Assembly: GCF_036850765.1 (NCBI RefSeq)
Contig: NC_089493.1
Span: 129,276,239 to 129,340,238 of the forward strand
Direction of reading: 5' to 3'
DNA: 64,000 nucleotides
DNA from: Saccopteryx bilineata
Taxonomy: Eukaryota > Chordata > Mammalia > Chiroptera > Emballonuridae
Made by a program: the position numbers and the translations under genes
Shown: piece after piece, positions 1-12,661 of the stretch
Layout: every line of letters starts with the position of its first letter
Numbering within the stretch: the stretch's first letter is position 1
The notes under the pieces: model-generated
What the model was told of the DNA's origin: nothing
Seen by the model: the letters and a program-made list of their open reading frames with translations, nothing else
Database searches by the model: none

Positions 1-568
1 CTGTTTCTACCTCATTCTGATCAAACAACTTATTCTCAAATAAAAAACATTTGTACAAAAAGAAAAAGGTTCCTCACTTTTGAACCTAGTACTCCCGTAA
101 TTATTTACTCCCAAATTATTACTATACTCTCCCCCCACACTGTGCTTCACTCTCTAATAGCTTTAACTCACTTCATGTGCTCACTTCTGGGGGAGTTCCA
201 TTTCCTCTCCACTTTCTCTTCTGCCACCCATGTCTGGCTGTGGGGAGAATAGGACCAAGACAAATGCAGTGACAAAAACAGATAGACAAACAGCAAAAAT
301 AGATAAACAAACAGGTGCCACTCTTCCCTTAGCTCAGAATAGCTAACCTCGAAGGGGGTTCCCTAAGAGCAGGATGCCCTCCCAAATCTCCCAACCTCGT
401 GTCCGAGGGGCAACAGTACCCAGCCCCTTCCTGGCTCATCAGCCAGGGCTCGTGTGGCAATCAAACGGTCACGACCTTGTTCTACTTACCTGGGGTTGAA
501 CAAGAAAGCTCCGGTGTACAGACCAACGGCAGTCCCTCGATCCCTTGATCCTGGACGAGCCCCCAAAA
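1..568 (-). mobile_element. ERV leader/internal region, runs off left edge
   Basis: This is read as the 5' leader of a minus-strand ERV whose 5' LTR is at 569-1034. Next to the LTR, after three bases, positions 548-565 read on the minus strand as TGGGGGCTCGTCCAGGAT, one mismatch from the tRNA-Pro primer binding site of gammaretroviruses. Further into the leader, 484-492 reads on the minus strand as a consensus splice donor (CAG|GTAAGT), as expected for the donor used for env mRNA. No convincing gag frame is visible before the window ends. The first 300 bases are AT-rich and not identified. The plus-strand open frame at 454-720 crosses the binding site and LTR and is not a gene. Confidence 0.72.
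548..565 (-). other. Primer binding site, tRNA-Pro type
   Basis: Eighteen bases on the minus strand, three bases from the inner edge of the LTR, match the tRNA-Pro 3' end complement at 17 of 18 positions. The site primes minus-strand DNA synthesis. It fixes 569-1034 as a 5' LTR and places the ERV in the gammaretrovirus-like (class I) group. Confidence 0.8.
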
Positions 569-1034
569 TGTTAAGCCTAATCTGGAGGGGACTCAAAACA
601 TTGAAGACACGAACAAAATCCATCGATTACACACCAAAGCTTTATTGTCTAACTTGGCCAAGCAGCGGCAACTCCAACAGAAATCTGAGGGAGAGCGCAC
701 TAGCCCTTTGTTTTACCTAGTTTTTATAGTTTTGCAAGCAGGAAGTATAGAAGCAAAAATTGCAATTAGGTGTCCTTTACCACTATTGGTTATAGTCATA
801 TGCCCTTTAACATGATAGGACCATGTTCAATTTGCAAGCCATACATCATTTTGGAGAAAACAAAATTTACAAGTCAACCCAATGGTAGAAAGATGTCTCT
901 TTACATATTAAAAGGCATTCCTATATTTTCTAATGTTCTTCAAACCTTTTAAAATATTAATATCAATTCTGTAGCTTTTGGTACTTTATAACACCTGCGG
1001 GTGAGGTGGCGCAGTGGCTCCTCAGGGCTCCTCA
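569..1034 (-). mobile_element. 5' LTR of class I ERV (LTR family 2)
   Basis: The minus-strand LTR begins TGAGGAGCCCTGAGG near 1034 and ends with AACA at 569. It is the same family as the copies at 7557-8675 and 28717-29490. A minus-strand polyadenylation signal (AATAAAGC, around 640) and a TATA-like ACTATAAAAAC (around 720-735) are recognisable. It is shorter than its relatives because about 300 bp of U3 are missing near 935-950, where the other copies carry extra sequence. No matching duplication is expected at the inner side because the internal region follows directly. Confidence 0.8.
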
Positions 1035-1752
1035 GTCCAAGTCTGCCTCAAGCCCAACTCTGATTCCACTTTTTCTGGGAAGCCATCTCTGTTTACCATT
1101 CACTCCTTTCTTGTTCATTCATTCAACAAACATTGAGTGCCTACTCTGTGCAATGATATACAATGGTGAATATCTTACCTTGTAGTGAGGAACATAGACA
1201 TTGAACAACAATGATGCAGTTCCTTAATTATAATTTTGATTGGTGCTAAAAGTAGATATATCAGGTGCTATGAAAGTGCATTATAGGAAAACAGGAGTCT
1301 GCAGCAGGAGGAGTGGTCACAAGAATGCCTGCTGGAGGAAGGGACAGGGATGCTGTGCTTTGATAGAGACATAAGAGTTGACCAGGCAAAGGTGAGACAG
1401 ACACGGGCAGAAGGAGGTTGGTTTCAGGCAAGTGGAACTGCAAGTGTGAAGGATTCTTCTGGAAAGGAGCTTGTCAAGGTCAGCAGAGAAGCCCAATGTG
1501 CCAGGGACAGGGATGCAAAAGGAGGCTGAGACCAAAGAGGGGGTGTTGTGGTCAGATTGGCAGTGCCTTGAAAACCATGGTCTCCTACGAGGAAACCTGT
1601 AGGTTTGTTCCTTCAACAAAATGTAGTCCAGAACTTTCTTGATTGGCAATAAAGAAGATCTCTCCACAGAGTCCATATGTGGAAGCAAGGTGAATAATTA
1701 AGCTGTGTGCTGCCTGGTGTACGCTTGCTAGCTGGACAGGTGCAGTGATCAT
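1035..1752. other. No gene seen; L2-like relic at the left
   Basis: Bases 1095-1215 resemble an ancient L2-type repeat (tattGAGTGCCTACT-like core). The remainder has short chance open frames on both strands and no splice-framed exon that I can support. Confidence 0.4.
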
Positions 1753-2005
1753 TGTTGGGCAGATAAAATATATTATGCTCACTTTGTTAAAGACGGCGCT
1801 GCCCACGAGGAGGCTGTCGCCCAGGTGATATTAATGTGTGTTGGGGGCAGGCAGGATCATTGTAGCCTGGGGCTTGGTTTTGGGATTAAGCCTTCCCACC
1901 CTTTTTGATGTGAGGCAGTACAATCCAATCATGCCTCAGAGAAGTGACTTTGTAGTAGAGACTTCCCTGTTTTGTATATTGGATTAAAGGTTTGGATTTC
2001 TACAC

Positions 2006-2012
2006 TATAAAA
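2006..2012 (+). promoter_or_regulatory. LTR TATA box upstream of CPNE2 retrocopy
   Basis: TATAAAA lies within the family 1 LTR, sense to the retrocopy and about 96 bp upstream of the retrocopy's first base. A start site 25-30 bp downstream would fall just before the inserted cDNA, so a transcript from it would read through the retrocopy. Confidence 0.6.
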
Positions 2013-2090
2013 TGGGGGCAGAACGAGAGCTTGCTCTCTTGGTTCCTGGGATGATTAGCATGAGAGAGCAGAGGGAGCAGAGCAGAGAGC

Positions 2091-2107
2091 AAAAAGAAGC
2101 CATGTGG
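2091..2107 (+). repeat. Target-site duplication, left copy (CPNE2 retrocopy)
   Basis: AAAAAGAAGCCATGTGG matches the right copy at 4329-4345 except for one A/G difference. The undisturbed LTR at 9416-10370 lacks the insert at the corresponding place. An A-rich 17-bp duplication is typical of LINE-1 endonuclease-mediated insertion. Confidence 0.88.
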
Positions 2108-4328
<2,221 letters not shown>

Positions 4329-4345
4329 AAAAAGAGGCCATGTGG
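4329..4345 (+). repeat. Target-site duplication, right copy (CPNE2 retrocopy)
   Basis: AAAAAGAGGCCATGTGG follows the A-tail directly and pairs with 2091-2107. Confidence 0.88.
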
Positions 4346-4698
4346 CCAGGAGAAGCAGCCAAGATGGCAGAGTGCTGAGTGAGATGCCAGTTTGTGCAGA
4401 GTTTGTATCTGGGATAAGGAAGGAGATGGGGAACTGAGGAGAATAAGGCTGGTGAGCTAGAAACCTTTGATTCTAGGAAACTCGGATAAGTCAGTGGCTT
4501 TGTGAGCACTGAATGTGAGTGGGTTTTGGAGCCCAGTGTGTGTTTTTACTTGCCCGCCGAGTGCAAGCTAGAATTAAAGACTATGGCCCACCAGTTTGTG
4601 GCTCCGTTGTTTCTTTACCGACTGTCCAAATCCAATGTGAACCTGCATGGGCTGGGCTGCTCTGATGATGGTGGCCCTAGCCCTGGCTTTACAATCAA

Positions 4699-5102
4699 CA
4701 TGGATTTCTCTCTGTACTCTTGGTCTCAGATCATTGGGTCTATCCTCTTCATTCAACATCAGGGTGTAGAACTCTTTCACAGACCGGCATGGAATTTCTG
4801 GTGAACAGTCACCGGTCTGAGGACTGGCAGTTGAAAACCATTGGTACAGGGGAACTCACTAGAGAGAGGCAATATGGCTCCAGTAGCAGAGGCATCTGGG
4901 AAGTGTAGTGCTCTCTGTCAATCATTCTCTGCAACATCAGGCTGGGCTGACTGCTCAGAACTCAGGAATGCTGCCACCCAAAGACAAACATCATTTCCCA
5001 GGAGGGAATTTAATGAATGTGTGTCCAGTGTAACAACTGACTGGTGTTACCTTTTGACTTAAAAATGCGTTGTTCTTTCTAGTGGTCTATGTGACTACCT
5101 AC
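4699..5102. other. No gene seen
   Basis: Unique-looking sequence between two LTRs. Only short chance frames; no recognised repeat. Confidence 0.4.
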
Positions 5103-5728
5103 TGTTGTAAGGTACCAAAAAGCTGAAAATTGGTATTAATATTCTGAGAGGAAAGGTCAGGCTTTCCTGTTCCATCCCTCCTTTAGGGAGGGGAGGGAGA
5201 AGAATGTAGAAGTTTCTGGCTTGCAAGAAGAATGGGTCATTCAGTTTTAAATCTAAAATAAAGGTTAACCTAGAAACTTCTTCTCTTTCAATAGGAGGCA
5301 GAATTTACATACCACCTTGCATTGACTGTAGTTCCTCCCCCTTCTTGGAATCTTGAGAGTAAAATACCTCTAGGCTAGTGAGGGAAGAGAAACCCTGAAA
5401 GATTTGTAAACATCTTTGATTGTGTTACCTTAAAAGTCTTAATGTTTCTGTATATCCCCCAACAAATGTTACCAGCTTGTACCATAATGTCATGCTCTCC
5501 CCCACCTGTGTGTGATCAAGGGTATATAAGCAGCCCCTGAACTACTTTTGGGATGGCACAATTTGGGCCTGCAGGTGCTCCATGTCAGCCATATGCAGTT
5601 GGCATATTTAAAATTTCCTCCTCTAATAAAACTCTTCAAAATTTATCTGAACTGGGTGTCTCTATGTGAACTCTCTGAAGTGAGGTACAGTGCCTTTCAG
5701 AATCTGAGGTGTGCGGTACTTTATAACA
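5103..5728 (+). mobile_element. Probable LTR, unassigned ERV family
   Basis: The ends form an imperfect inverted repeat, TGTTGTAAGGTACC at 5103 and GGTACTTTATAACA ending at 5728. Inside, in the right order for an LTR, are a TATA box (GTATATAAGC, near 5522) and AATAAAAC (near 5625). The start resembles a part of LTR family 2. The flanks do not give a clean target duplication (CCTAC versus ATACC), so the exact right boundary is uncertain. Confidence 0.5.
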
Positions 5729-6090
5729 ATACCATATCGTTTTGCTATTAATCCCCTACCAAAAGGTACCTGTTTTGGAAGGGGAGTAAATTTTGCCTGG
5801 CCTGCTCCCACTGTAGCAGCTACTGTGCCCTGTATGCAAGTTTCTCCTATTCTATCTATACGGATTTGGATGAGGCTATGAGTCAGTTCTTCAGAGTCAA
5901 TCCTGAAAATAGACTTTTGGGACTTTCCCCCAACACATGGGTATGTATGTATAGGAAAACAGAGTATTATGGGGGCTATTACAATAGTATCACTAGTTTC
6001 AGGAATGCACTTGGGTCTTAGAATGTGTCCCTGAGGCTCAGAGGGAACTACTGTATAGCTTATTTTCATTCTCTTAACAAGTGAAGGCAC
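5662..6090 (-). pseudogene. Unrecognised 142-codon open frame
   Basis: An uninterrupted minus-strand frame overlaps the right end of the LTR at 5103-5728 and extends through the sequence beyond it. I recognise no family. It contains segments such as VAATVGAGQAKFTPLPKQ and GRGLIAKRYGI. The position beside an LTR suggests an ERV internal remnant, but its orientation is opposite to the LTR and no retroviral motif is certain. Chance openness is possible. Confidence 0.2.
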
Positions 6091-6232
6091 ATTTCCATGA
6101 CTGGCCTCTCTCCTAATTGCAGTATTGTGGAATAGTCAGATAAACTCTCACAGTTGCTAGAAAAGGCTTTATCCTAGAGCTGGGTACTTTCAATTATGGG
6201 ATGGGCTGCATTTTTATTTTTTATTTTCTTTC

Positions 6233-6297
6233 TCCTTCCTTCCTTCCTTCCTTCCTTCCTTCCTTCCTTCCTTCCTTCCTTCCTTCCTTCCTTCCTC
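6233..6297 (+). repeat. (TTCC)n microsatellite
   Basis: About 15 tandem TTCC units, followed by a degenerate pyrimidine tract to about 6335. Lys/Glu/Arg-rich and Phe/Leu/Pro-rich frames over it are artefacts. Confidence 0.95.
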
Positions 6298-6339
6298 TCT
6301 TCTTCCCTTCCTCCCTTCCTTCTTTTCTTTCCTCCATTT

Positions 6340-7054
6340 ATATCACAAATGTACCTCATTGTCTTGAACTTAATCTGATTCTTGGGCCTAAGAGTCCCCA
6401 CCCACCCCAGGCGATTCTCCAATTTGATTAGAGAGTGGTAATCATGGCTTTATCCTGGGGACAAACATGGAGCCAGCCGCTCTATTTATAGAAAGGGGAC
6501 AGGAGGCTGGCACAGCTGTTCCAGGGCAGACCTTTAATTAGTCACTGCACGGCTGCTCTGCTCCCTGCCCTGGTTGACTCCTTGAAGCTCTTGGAGGAAA
6601 AGCATTTCTAACTTCTGTTTCCAAATCTCTGCTGGATCTGTTTAGGATGTGACTTTCTCTGCTGTGTTTTCTGCCTTGGTTGAATGCTATCTTCATTCAC
6701 TGATTTTTGCTTTGGTGGACCTCAGGCACATTAGATTGAATTAATCCTCAATTCACAGTGTTCCATTATTACAATGATTATTATTTGTTTTGGTTTTCAT
6801 GCACCATCTCAACTCCTATTCTTCTTTCTAGGATGAATGTATTTTTGCATTTTAATTTAGAGAAATGGCACAAAAATATTTATTTTGTTTCTTTTTTTCC
6901 CCAGCCAACATTGTGTTTTAAATATTTATCCATGGTGTTCTATGATATTTAATTAATGCTTTAAAATGCAGCCTGGTATTCTATTAATGATACTCCACTA
7001 CATTATTCTCTGGTGTTGGATACTTAGATTACTCCCAACTCTCTGTAAACTCCC
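6340..7054. other. No gene; AT-rich, probable old L1 fragment
   Basis: Bases 6830-7050 resemble a diverged minus-strand LINE-1 3' region (runs such as ccatggtgttctatgatattt). The rest is unassigned. Confidence 0.35.
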
Positions 7055-7462
7055 TGTAAGGCTGCAGTTGTGGCCATGCAGGTTCACACTGGATTCAGGC
7101 AGACAGTAAAGGAACTGTGGAGCCAGAAAATGATGGGCCATTCTGTTTATTAAAGTCTTCTAACGGCGGATGAGCAAAGAAGCAGGGAAGATAGCTTCCC
7201 TTTCTCTCAGGGCTTCCAAGCCCCTCAGCACTCTTCCCTCTGCACTCTCCAGGAAAACAGGGTGGGGAAAAAAACCCTTCTCCAGCAAACAGTAGCAAAC
7301 AATCGCCCCTCCCAAGTAGGAAGGCAATCTGCAATTTGCAATCTGCCACCCTGAGGGCAAGCACCCCCAGCCTTCCACAGATTATACACAAAAGGTGCTG
7401 CCCCATGCTCAAGCACCAATGAGGCAAATACTTGCAAGCCTAACACACTTGTTTGCCCAACA
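7055..7462 (-). mobile_element. Solo LTR related to family 1
   Basis: Read on the minus strand it starts TGTTGGGCAAACAAG and ends CTTACA. It is flanked by exact 5-bp copies CTCCC at 7050-7054 and 7463-7467. The end nearest 7055 resembles the U5 end of the family 1 LTRs (catgcaggttcacactggattc). It is shorter than those copies and diverged in U3. No internal region is present. Confidence 0.82.
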
Positions 7463-7556
7463 CTCCCCCAAATACTTCATAAGGGTTCCTATTTTCCCAT
7501 GTATTTCATATATCTGCTTTCTAATTTTTCCCATCTGATGGACATGGAGTAATAGA

Positions 7557-8675
7557 TGAGGAACCCTGAGGAGCCACTGCGCCACCGCACCCGCAGGTGT
7601 TGTAAAGTACCAAAAGCTACAGAATCGATGTTAATATTTTAAGATGCTTAAAGAACAATTTATTAATTTGGGATAAGGTGTGCAGAGAAATTTTGTGAAT
7701 AATCTCTGTACTGTGTGATTGGCATAAAACCAGGATGGCCCTTGGCATTGTATTGTAAATGCAAAGGGAAGGAAAACGTGGATTCCTTGACATTCCACCA
7801 ACCCTGTGGGGAAAGGGGTGAATGGCTAGCCAGGTGCAGGAAGAGAAAAGCCAAAATAAATCTTTTCTTATAGTAATGAGCCATTTGTGGGCATTTGTCC
7901 CCAGGAAACTACCTCTCCCATATAAATGCATATAGTTAATGTGTGTGACTCTGGACAAAAAGATGGCGGATAAACATTAGAAAATATAGGAATGTCTCTT
8001 AATATGTAAAAAGACGCCTGACCAGGCGGTGGCGCAGTGGATAGAGCGTCGGACTGGGATGCGGAAGTACCCAGGTTCGAGACTCCGAGGTCGCGCGCGG
8101 GCTCATCTGGCTTGAGCAAAGAGCTCGCCAGCTTGGACCCAAGGTCGCTGGCTCCAGCAAGGGGTTACTCGGTCTGCTGAAGGCCCACGGTCAAGGCACA
8201 TGTGAGAAAGCAATCAATGAACAACTAAGAAGTCACAACGCGCAACGAGAAACTGATGATTGATGCTTCTCATCTCTCTCTGTTCCTGTCTGTCTGTCCC
8301 TGTCTATCTCTGCCTCTGTAAAAAAAAAAAAAAAAAAAAAGTAAAAAGACATCTTTCTATCATTGTGTTGACTTATAAATTTTGTTTTCTCCAAAATGAT
8401 GTATGGCTTGCAAATTGAACATGGTCCTATCATGATAAAGGGCATATGACTATAACCAATAGTGGTAAAGGGCACCTAATTGCAATTTTTGCTTCTATAC
8501 TTCCTGCTTGCAAAACTATAAAAACCAAGTAGAACAAAGGGCCAGCGTGCTCTCCCTCAGATTTCTGTCGGAGTTGCCGCTGCTTGGCCAAGCTAGACAA
8601 TAAAGCTTTGGTGTGTAATCGATGGATTTTGTTCCTGTCTTCAATGTTTCGAGTCCCTCCGGATTAGGTTTAACA
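7557..8675 (+). mobile_element. Solo LTR (family 2) carrying a SINE-C
   Basis: The LTR starts TGAGGAACCCTGAGG at 7557 and ends TTTAACA at 8675, with exact ATAGA duplications at 7552-7556 and 8676-8680. The TATA-like box CTATAAAAACC is near 8515 and AATAAAGC near 8600. A SINE-C interrupts it at 8016-8340; without it the LTR is about 790 bp. It is the same family as the LTR of the edge provirus at 569-1034. Confidence 0.88.
8016..8340 (+). mobile_element. SINE-C inside family 2 LTR
   Basis: tRNA-derived head (GTGGCGCAGTGGATAGAGCG, with B box GGTTCGAGACT) and A-rich tail. GTAAAAAGAC flanks it at 8006-8015 and 8341-8350. It was inserted after the LTR. Confidence 0.9.
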
Positions 8676-8721
8676 ATAGATTATTACTGTTTTAATTTGT
8701 ACTTCTTGAGAATCTCTTTCT

Positions 8722-9062
8722 TCTTCTTTTTTTTTTTAAGAGGGAGAGAAAGGGGGGGCGGTAAACAGGGACAGACAGATAGGAAAGGAGAGAAATGAGA
8801 AGCATCAACTCATAGTTATGCACTTTAGTCATTCATTGATTGCTTTCTCCTATGTGCCTTGACTGAAGGGCTCCATTCTAGCCATTGACTGCTTGCTCAA
8901 GCCAGTGACCTCTGTGCTCAAACCAGCGACCATGGGGTCATATATTGATCCCATGCTCAAGCTGGATGAGCCCATGCTCACTCTGGCAACCTTGGGGTTT
9001 TGAACCTGGGTCCTCAGACTATCGGGTCGTCTCTTTATCCACTGCACAACTGCCTGGTCAGG
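8722..9062 (-). mobile_element. SINE-C, diverged copy
   Basis: Poly(T) start and a head ending GCCTGGTCAGGC on the plus strand. The 17-bp flanks CTTGAGAATCTCTTTCT and CTTGAGTATCTCTTTCT begin at 8705 and 9063. Confidence 0.82.
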
Positions 9063-9415
9063 CTTGAGTATCTCTTTCTACTTACATGTTAAGAACTTGG
9101 ATATCCTCTTGGCAAACTGTTTCTTAATCAGAATATACTGTTATGCTGCTATAACAAAGTCACAACATCTTGTTGGCTTAACGAAAGAAATGTTCATTTC
9201 CTGTTCTCGCTGTGTCCACAGCAAGTTACCAGAAGAGGTCTGGTTGTTAGCCACTCAGAGACCCAGGCTGGTGGAGCAGTCATGATCTTAGATGCTGCCC
9301 ATCATGATCCCAGAGGCAAGGAGAACCTGGTAAACCTTGCATTGATTCCAGAGCTGCCACACAGGAATAATAAATTATTTCCACCCACGTGTCATTGCTT
9401 TAGTTAGTTACGTGG
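9063..9415. repeat. Ancient interspersed repeat, left half
   Basis: This resembles sequence at 18000-18380 and 44460-44740 (ctgctataacaaagtcac-like start, later gatgctgcccatcatg). Its continuation appears at 10371-10490 beyond the LTR, so the LTR landed in this older repeat. The family name is not certain. Confidence 0.4.
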
Positions 9416-10370
9416 TGTAAAGCCAGTAGCCAGGGCCACCATCACAGCAGCCTGGCCCATGCAGGTTCGCATTGGATTCGAACAGTTGGTAAAGAAACAA
9501 CGAAACAACGGAGCCAAAAACTGGTGGGCCATCATCTTTAATCCTAGCTTGCACCCTGCAGGCAAGTAAAAAACACACACTGGGCTCCAAAACCTACTCA
9601 CATTCAGTGCTCACAAAGCTACTGACTTATCCGAGTTTCCTAGAATCAAAGGTTTCTACCTCACCAGACTTTATTCACCTCTGTTCCCCATCTCCTTCCT
9701 TCTCCCTGCACAAACTCTGCACAAACTGGCTTCTCACTCAACACTCCGCCATCTTGGCTGCTTCTCCTGGCCTCCTCCATGGGGCCTTTCTCTGCTCTCC
9801 TCTCTGCTCTCTCCTCTAATGATAATCTCAGGAATCAAGAGAGCAAGCTCCTGTTCTGCCCCCATTTTATAGTGTAGAAATCAAAACCTTTAATCCAATA
9901 TATAAAATAGGGAAGTCTCTGATACAAAGTCACTTATCTGAGGCATAATGGGATTCCTCATAAGAGTGCACCACCCCACATCAAAAAGGGTGGGAAAGGC
10001 TTAGTCCTGAAACCAAGCCCCAGACTACAAGGATCCTGCCTGCCCACAGCCCACCCCCAACACACATTAATATCACCTGGGTGACAGGCTTCCATGTGGG
10101 CAGCGCCACCTTTAACAAAGTGAGCATAATATATATATATATATTTTTTTATTTTATTTATTTATTTTAGAGAGGAGAGAGAGAGGGAGAGAGAGAGACA
10201 GAGAGAGAGGAGAGATGGGGGGAGGAGCTGGAAGCATCAACTCCCATATGTGCCTTGACCAGGCAAGCCCAGGGTTTCAAACCGGCAACCTCAGCATTTT
10301 CAGGTTGATGCTTTATCCACTGCGCCACCACAGGTCAGGCATGAGCATAATATATTTTATCTGCCCAACA
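9416..10370 (-). mobile_element. Solo LTR (family 1), reverse copy with SINE-B
   Basis: Read on the minus strand it starts TGTTGGGCAGATAAAA (ending at 10370) and ends GGCTTTACA at 9416. It is flanked by CGTGG (9411-9415) and TGTGG (10371-10375), a 5-bp duplication with a CpG-type C/T change. It shows the pre-insertion structure of the site where CPNE2 landed in the other copy. A SINE-B occupies 10141-10340. Confidence 0.86.
10141..10340 (-). mobile_element. SINE-B inside family 1 LTR
   Basis: The minus-strand head is GCCTGACCTGTGGTGGCGCA. ATGAGCATAATATAT-type flanks lie on both sides (about 10124-10138 and 10341-10355). Confidence 0.88.
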
Positions 10371-10963
10371 TGTGGCCACACGGAAGTTCAACAGTGTGAG
10401 AAAGTACAATCCTACTGTGCATCCAGAAAGAGGAGGACTGGGAATAGCTGGTGAACAGCACTAATGACAATCATTATCTGTCCTTCTGATTGACAACTAT
10501 TCCCATTTTGGTTTTTTTTTCTCCCTCATAAAAGAAATACACGCCCTTCCTGCCCAAGGGAGCTGTCTAAACATTTATAGGGGAGAAAATTTTTTCTTTC
10601 TACCTTTCTAGGTTCTCTGCTGTGGCCCTTGTGACAAAAGACAGATTAACAAGAGAAAACCAACAGAAAGTTATTAGCATGTGTATTCAGATATCCACTA
10701 AGAAACTCAGGGGAGAGTGATTCTAAAAGGTAGCTCAGAACTTTGGCACAGAGCATCTTTAACAAAAAACAATAATTTTGTAGAGAAAGGACAGACAGAA
10801 GAACGCATTTTTTCAGGCTTCCACAGGTGGCAAACTGTGGGGAGGTAAATACACGGGAACCCAACAGTAGATAGTGGCTAGTTTGTGAAGTTTGTTGTGT
10901 AGATTTCTCTGGTTATTTCAGGCTGATAGGGTCTAATGTTGTGTCTGGTAATTAACTTTTGTC
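10371..10963. other. No gene; old repeat continuation and probable old LTR
   Basis: 10371-10490 continues the ancient repeat of 9063-9415. 10600-10960 looks like an old LTR-type sequence but I cannot assign a family. Confidence 0.35.
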
Positions 10964-11084
10964 ACCTGACCTGTGGTGGCGCTATGGATAAAGCGTCGAC
11001 CTGGAATGCTGAGGTCGCCGGTTCAAAACCCTGAGGCTGCCTGGTCAAGGCACATATGGGAGTTGATGCTTCCTGCTCCTCCCC

Positions 11085-11137
<53 letters not shown>

Positions 11138-11164
11138 AAATGAATAAATAAAAATTAAAAAAAA
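10964..11164 (+). mobile_element. SINE-B with (TC)n tract
   Basis: Head ACCTGACCTGTGGTGGCGC, a (TC)n tract at 11083-11132, and tail AATAAATAAAAATT. Flanks AACTTTTGTC are at 10954-10963 and 11165-11174. Confidence 0.9.
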
Positions 11165-11174
11165 AACTTTTGTC

Positions 11175-11519
11175 CTTCCTGATAGAGAAGGAAGAGTGAC
11201 ACCTTTGAAAATTTATGTCCTGCTTTTAGGCAAACAGGAGGAGGGCTGGGAGGTCTTCTCATATTTACTTTTTCTCAAGTGCCTTCAGCTCAAAATAATT
11301 CTTATGCCAACATGGCAAATCTCGGGGAGACATTTTTTGGTTTCCTGAATGTTCCACACAATCTTTTCCACCTTTTACCCCTGGCATGAGTATGTTCCTT
11401 GTTTTGGCTCTGACTCTGTGCTATCTTTTTTCTTTTGTTCTTTATAATACCTAGCTACACCTTCTGGAAGATTCTCTTCTCTTCGGCCTTATCTGGCATA
11501 GACATCTGCACGTTTCTTG
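11175..11519. other. No gene seen
   Basis: Probably the continuation of the old LTR-like sequence interrupted by the SINE. No coding signal. Confidence 0.35.
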
Positions 11520-11527
11520 CCATAGAT

Positions 11528-11848
11528 CAGGGGTTGGGAACCTATGGCTCATGAGCCAGATGTGGCTCTTTTGATGGCTGCATCTGGCTCGCAGACAAAT
11601 CTTTAATAAAAAAAAATAATAACGTTAAAAATATAAAACATTCTCATGTATTACAATCCATTCATTTCCTATCATTCATGTTTATGGTTGCTGGTGGCTG
11701 AAGCCAATCACAGCTGTCCTCCGGGACAACACCAAATTTTTATTGGATAATGCCTAACGTACATGGGTCATTGTATGCTGTCACGGAATTACATTTTAAA
11801 ATATGTGGCATTCATGGCTCTCTCAGCCAAAAAGGTTCTCAAACCCTG
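11528..11848 (+). mobile_element. Non-autonomous hAT transposon
   Basis: It opens CAGGGGTTGGGAACCTATGG and closes AAAGGTTCTCAAACCCTG, an inverted pair typical of hAT elements. Flanking 8-mers are CCATAGAT (11520-11527) and CCATACAT (11849-11856). It has no transposase frame and must have been mobilised in trans. Confidence 0.82.
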
Positions 11849-11906
11849 CCATACATAGATGGTTGGAGTCCCTAGAGTCATTTTAATAAGCTCAAAGTGT
11901 TACCGC

Positions 11907-12308
11907 CTTTTTTTTTTTTTTTTGCATTTTTCTGAAGCTGGAAACGGGGAGAGACAGTCAGACAGACTCCCGCATGCGCCCGACCGGGATCCACCCGGCA
12001 CGCCCACCAGGGGCGACGCTCTGCCCACCAGGGGGCGATGCTCTGCCCATCCTGGGCGTCGCCATGTTGCGACCAGAGCCACTCTAGCGCCTGAGGCAGA
12101 GGCCACAGAGCCATGCCCAGCGCCCGGGCCATCTTTGCTCCAATGGAGCCTTGGCTGCGGGAGGGGAAGAGAGAGACAGAGAGGAAGGCGCGGCGGAGGG
12201 GTGGAGAAGCAAATGGGCACTTCTCCTTTGTGCCCTGGCCGGGAATCGAACCGGGATCCTCCGCATGCTAGGCCGACGCTCTACCGCTGAGCCAACCGGC
12301 CAGGGCTT
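11907..12308 (-). mobile_element. SINE-A
   Basis: Minus-strand tRNA-like head (GCCCTGGCCGGTTGGCTCAG, B box GGTTCGATTCC with one change), long body and poly(A). Flanks GTGTTACCGC lie at 11897-11906 and 12309-12318. Long frames across SINE-A copies in both directions are shadows without function. Confidence 0.92.
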
Positions 12309-12318
12309 GTGTTACCGC

Positions 12319-12661
12319 TTTTTAAGGTTCATACTCCTATTTCCTTTGGAAATATAATGTTCTTTTAAACTTAGTTACCTTCCTATTCATTTGATCCCAC
12401 TCAGTCCTATGTGGCAGAGCTCATCCAAAGTTATTTCCTAGAGTTCTTCTTGGATTTGCTGCATTTCTTTCTCATCCTATTTCCTGTTCCTTCTCTTTCA
12501 CCTAATTGCAGGTAGAGTGTTGAGCTTAACAGGCCCTTTTGGAAGAGCTGCACATTTCACCTCTTTTCCCAAAGCTATTTTGTCAAACTAAAAGGAGTTA
12601 CTGAATAACTCACCTTTAATTGGGCCCTTGCTTGGAGAAATCTTCATCTAGTCAAAGTTTG
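12319..12661. other. No gene seen
   Basis: AT-rich sequence of old repeat character between two SINEs. Confidence 0.35.

Noticed and set aside
454..720. 88-codon plus-strand frame
   Set aside because: It crosses the ERV primer binding site and LTR end in antisense.
1317..1688. 123-codon minus-strand frame
   Set aside because: No homology recognised, no splice context, overlapping frames on both strands of the same length.
6174..6431. Repetitive Phe/Leu/Pro/Ser and Lys/Glu/Gly/Arg peptides
   Set aside because: Translation of the (TTCC)n microsatellite.
11859..12290. Long open frames over SINE-A copies (also near 18833, 19565, 32078, 47487, 60951, 61633 and 62598)
   Set aside because: The same peptide text recurs at every SINE-A because the repeat body happens to be open in several frames. 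No start context or gene structure.
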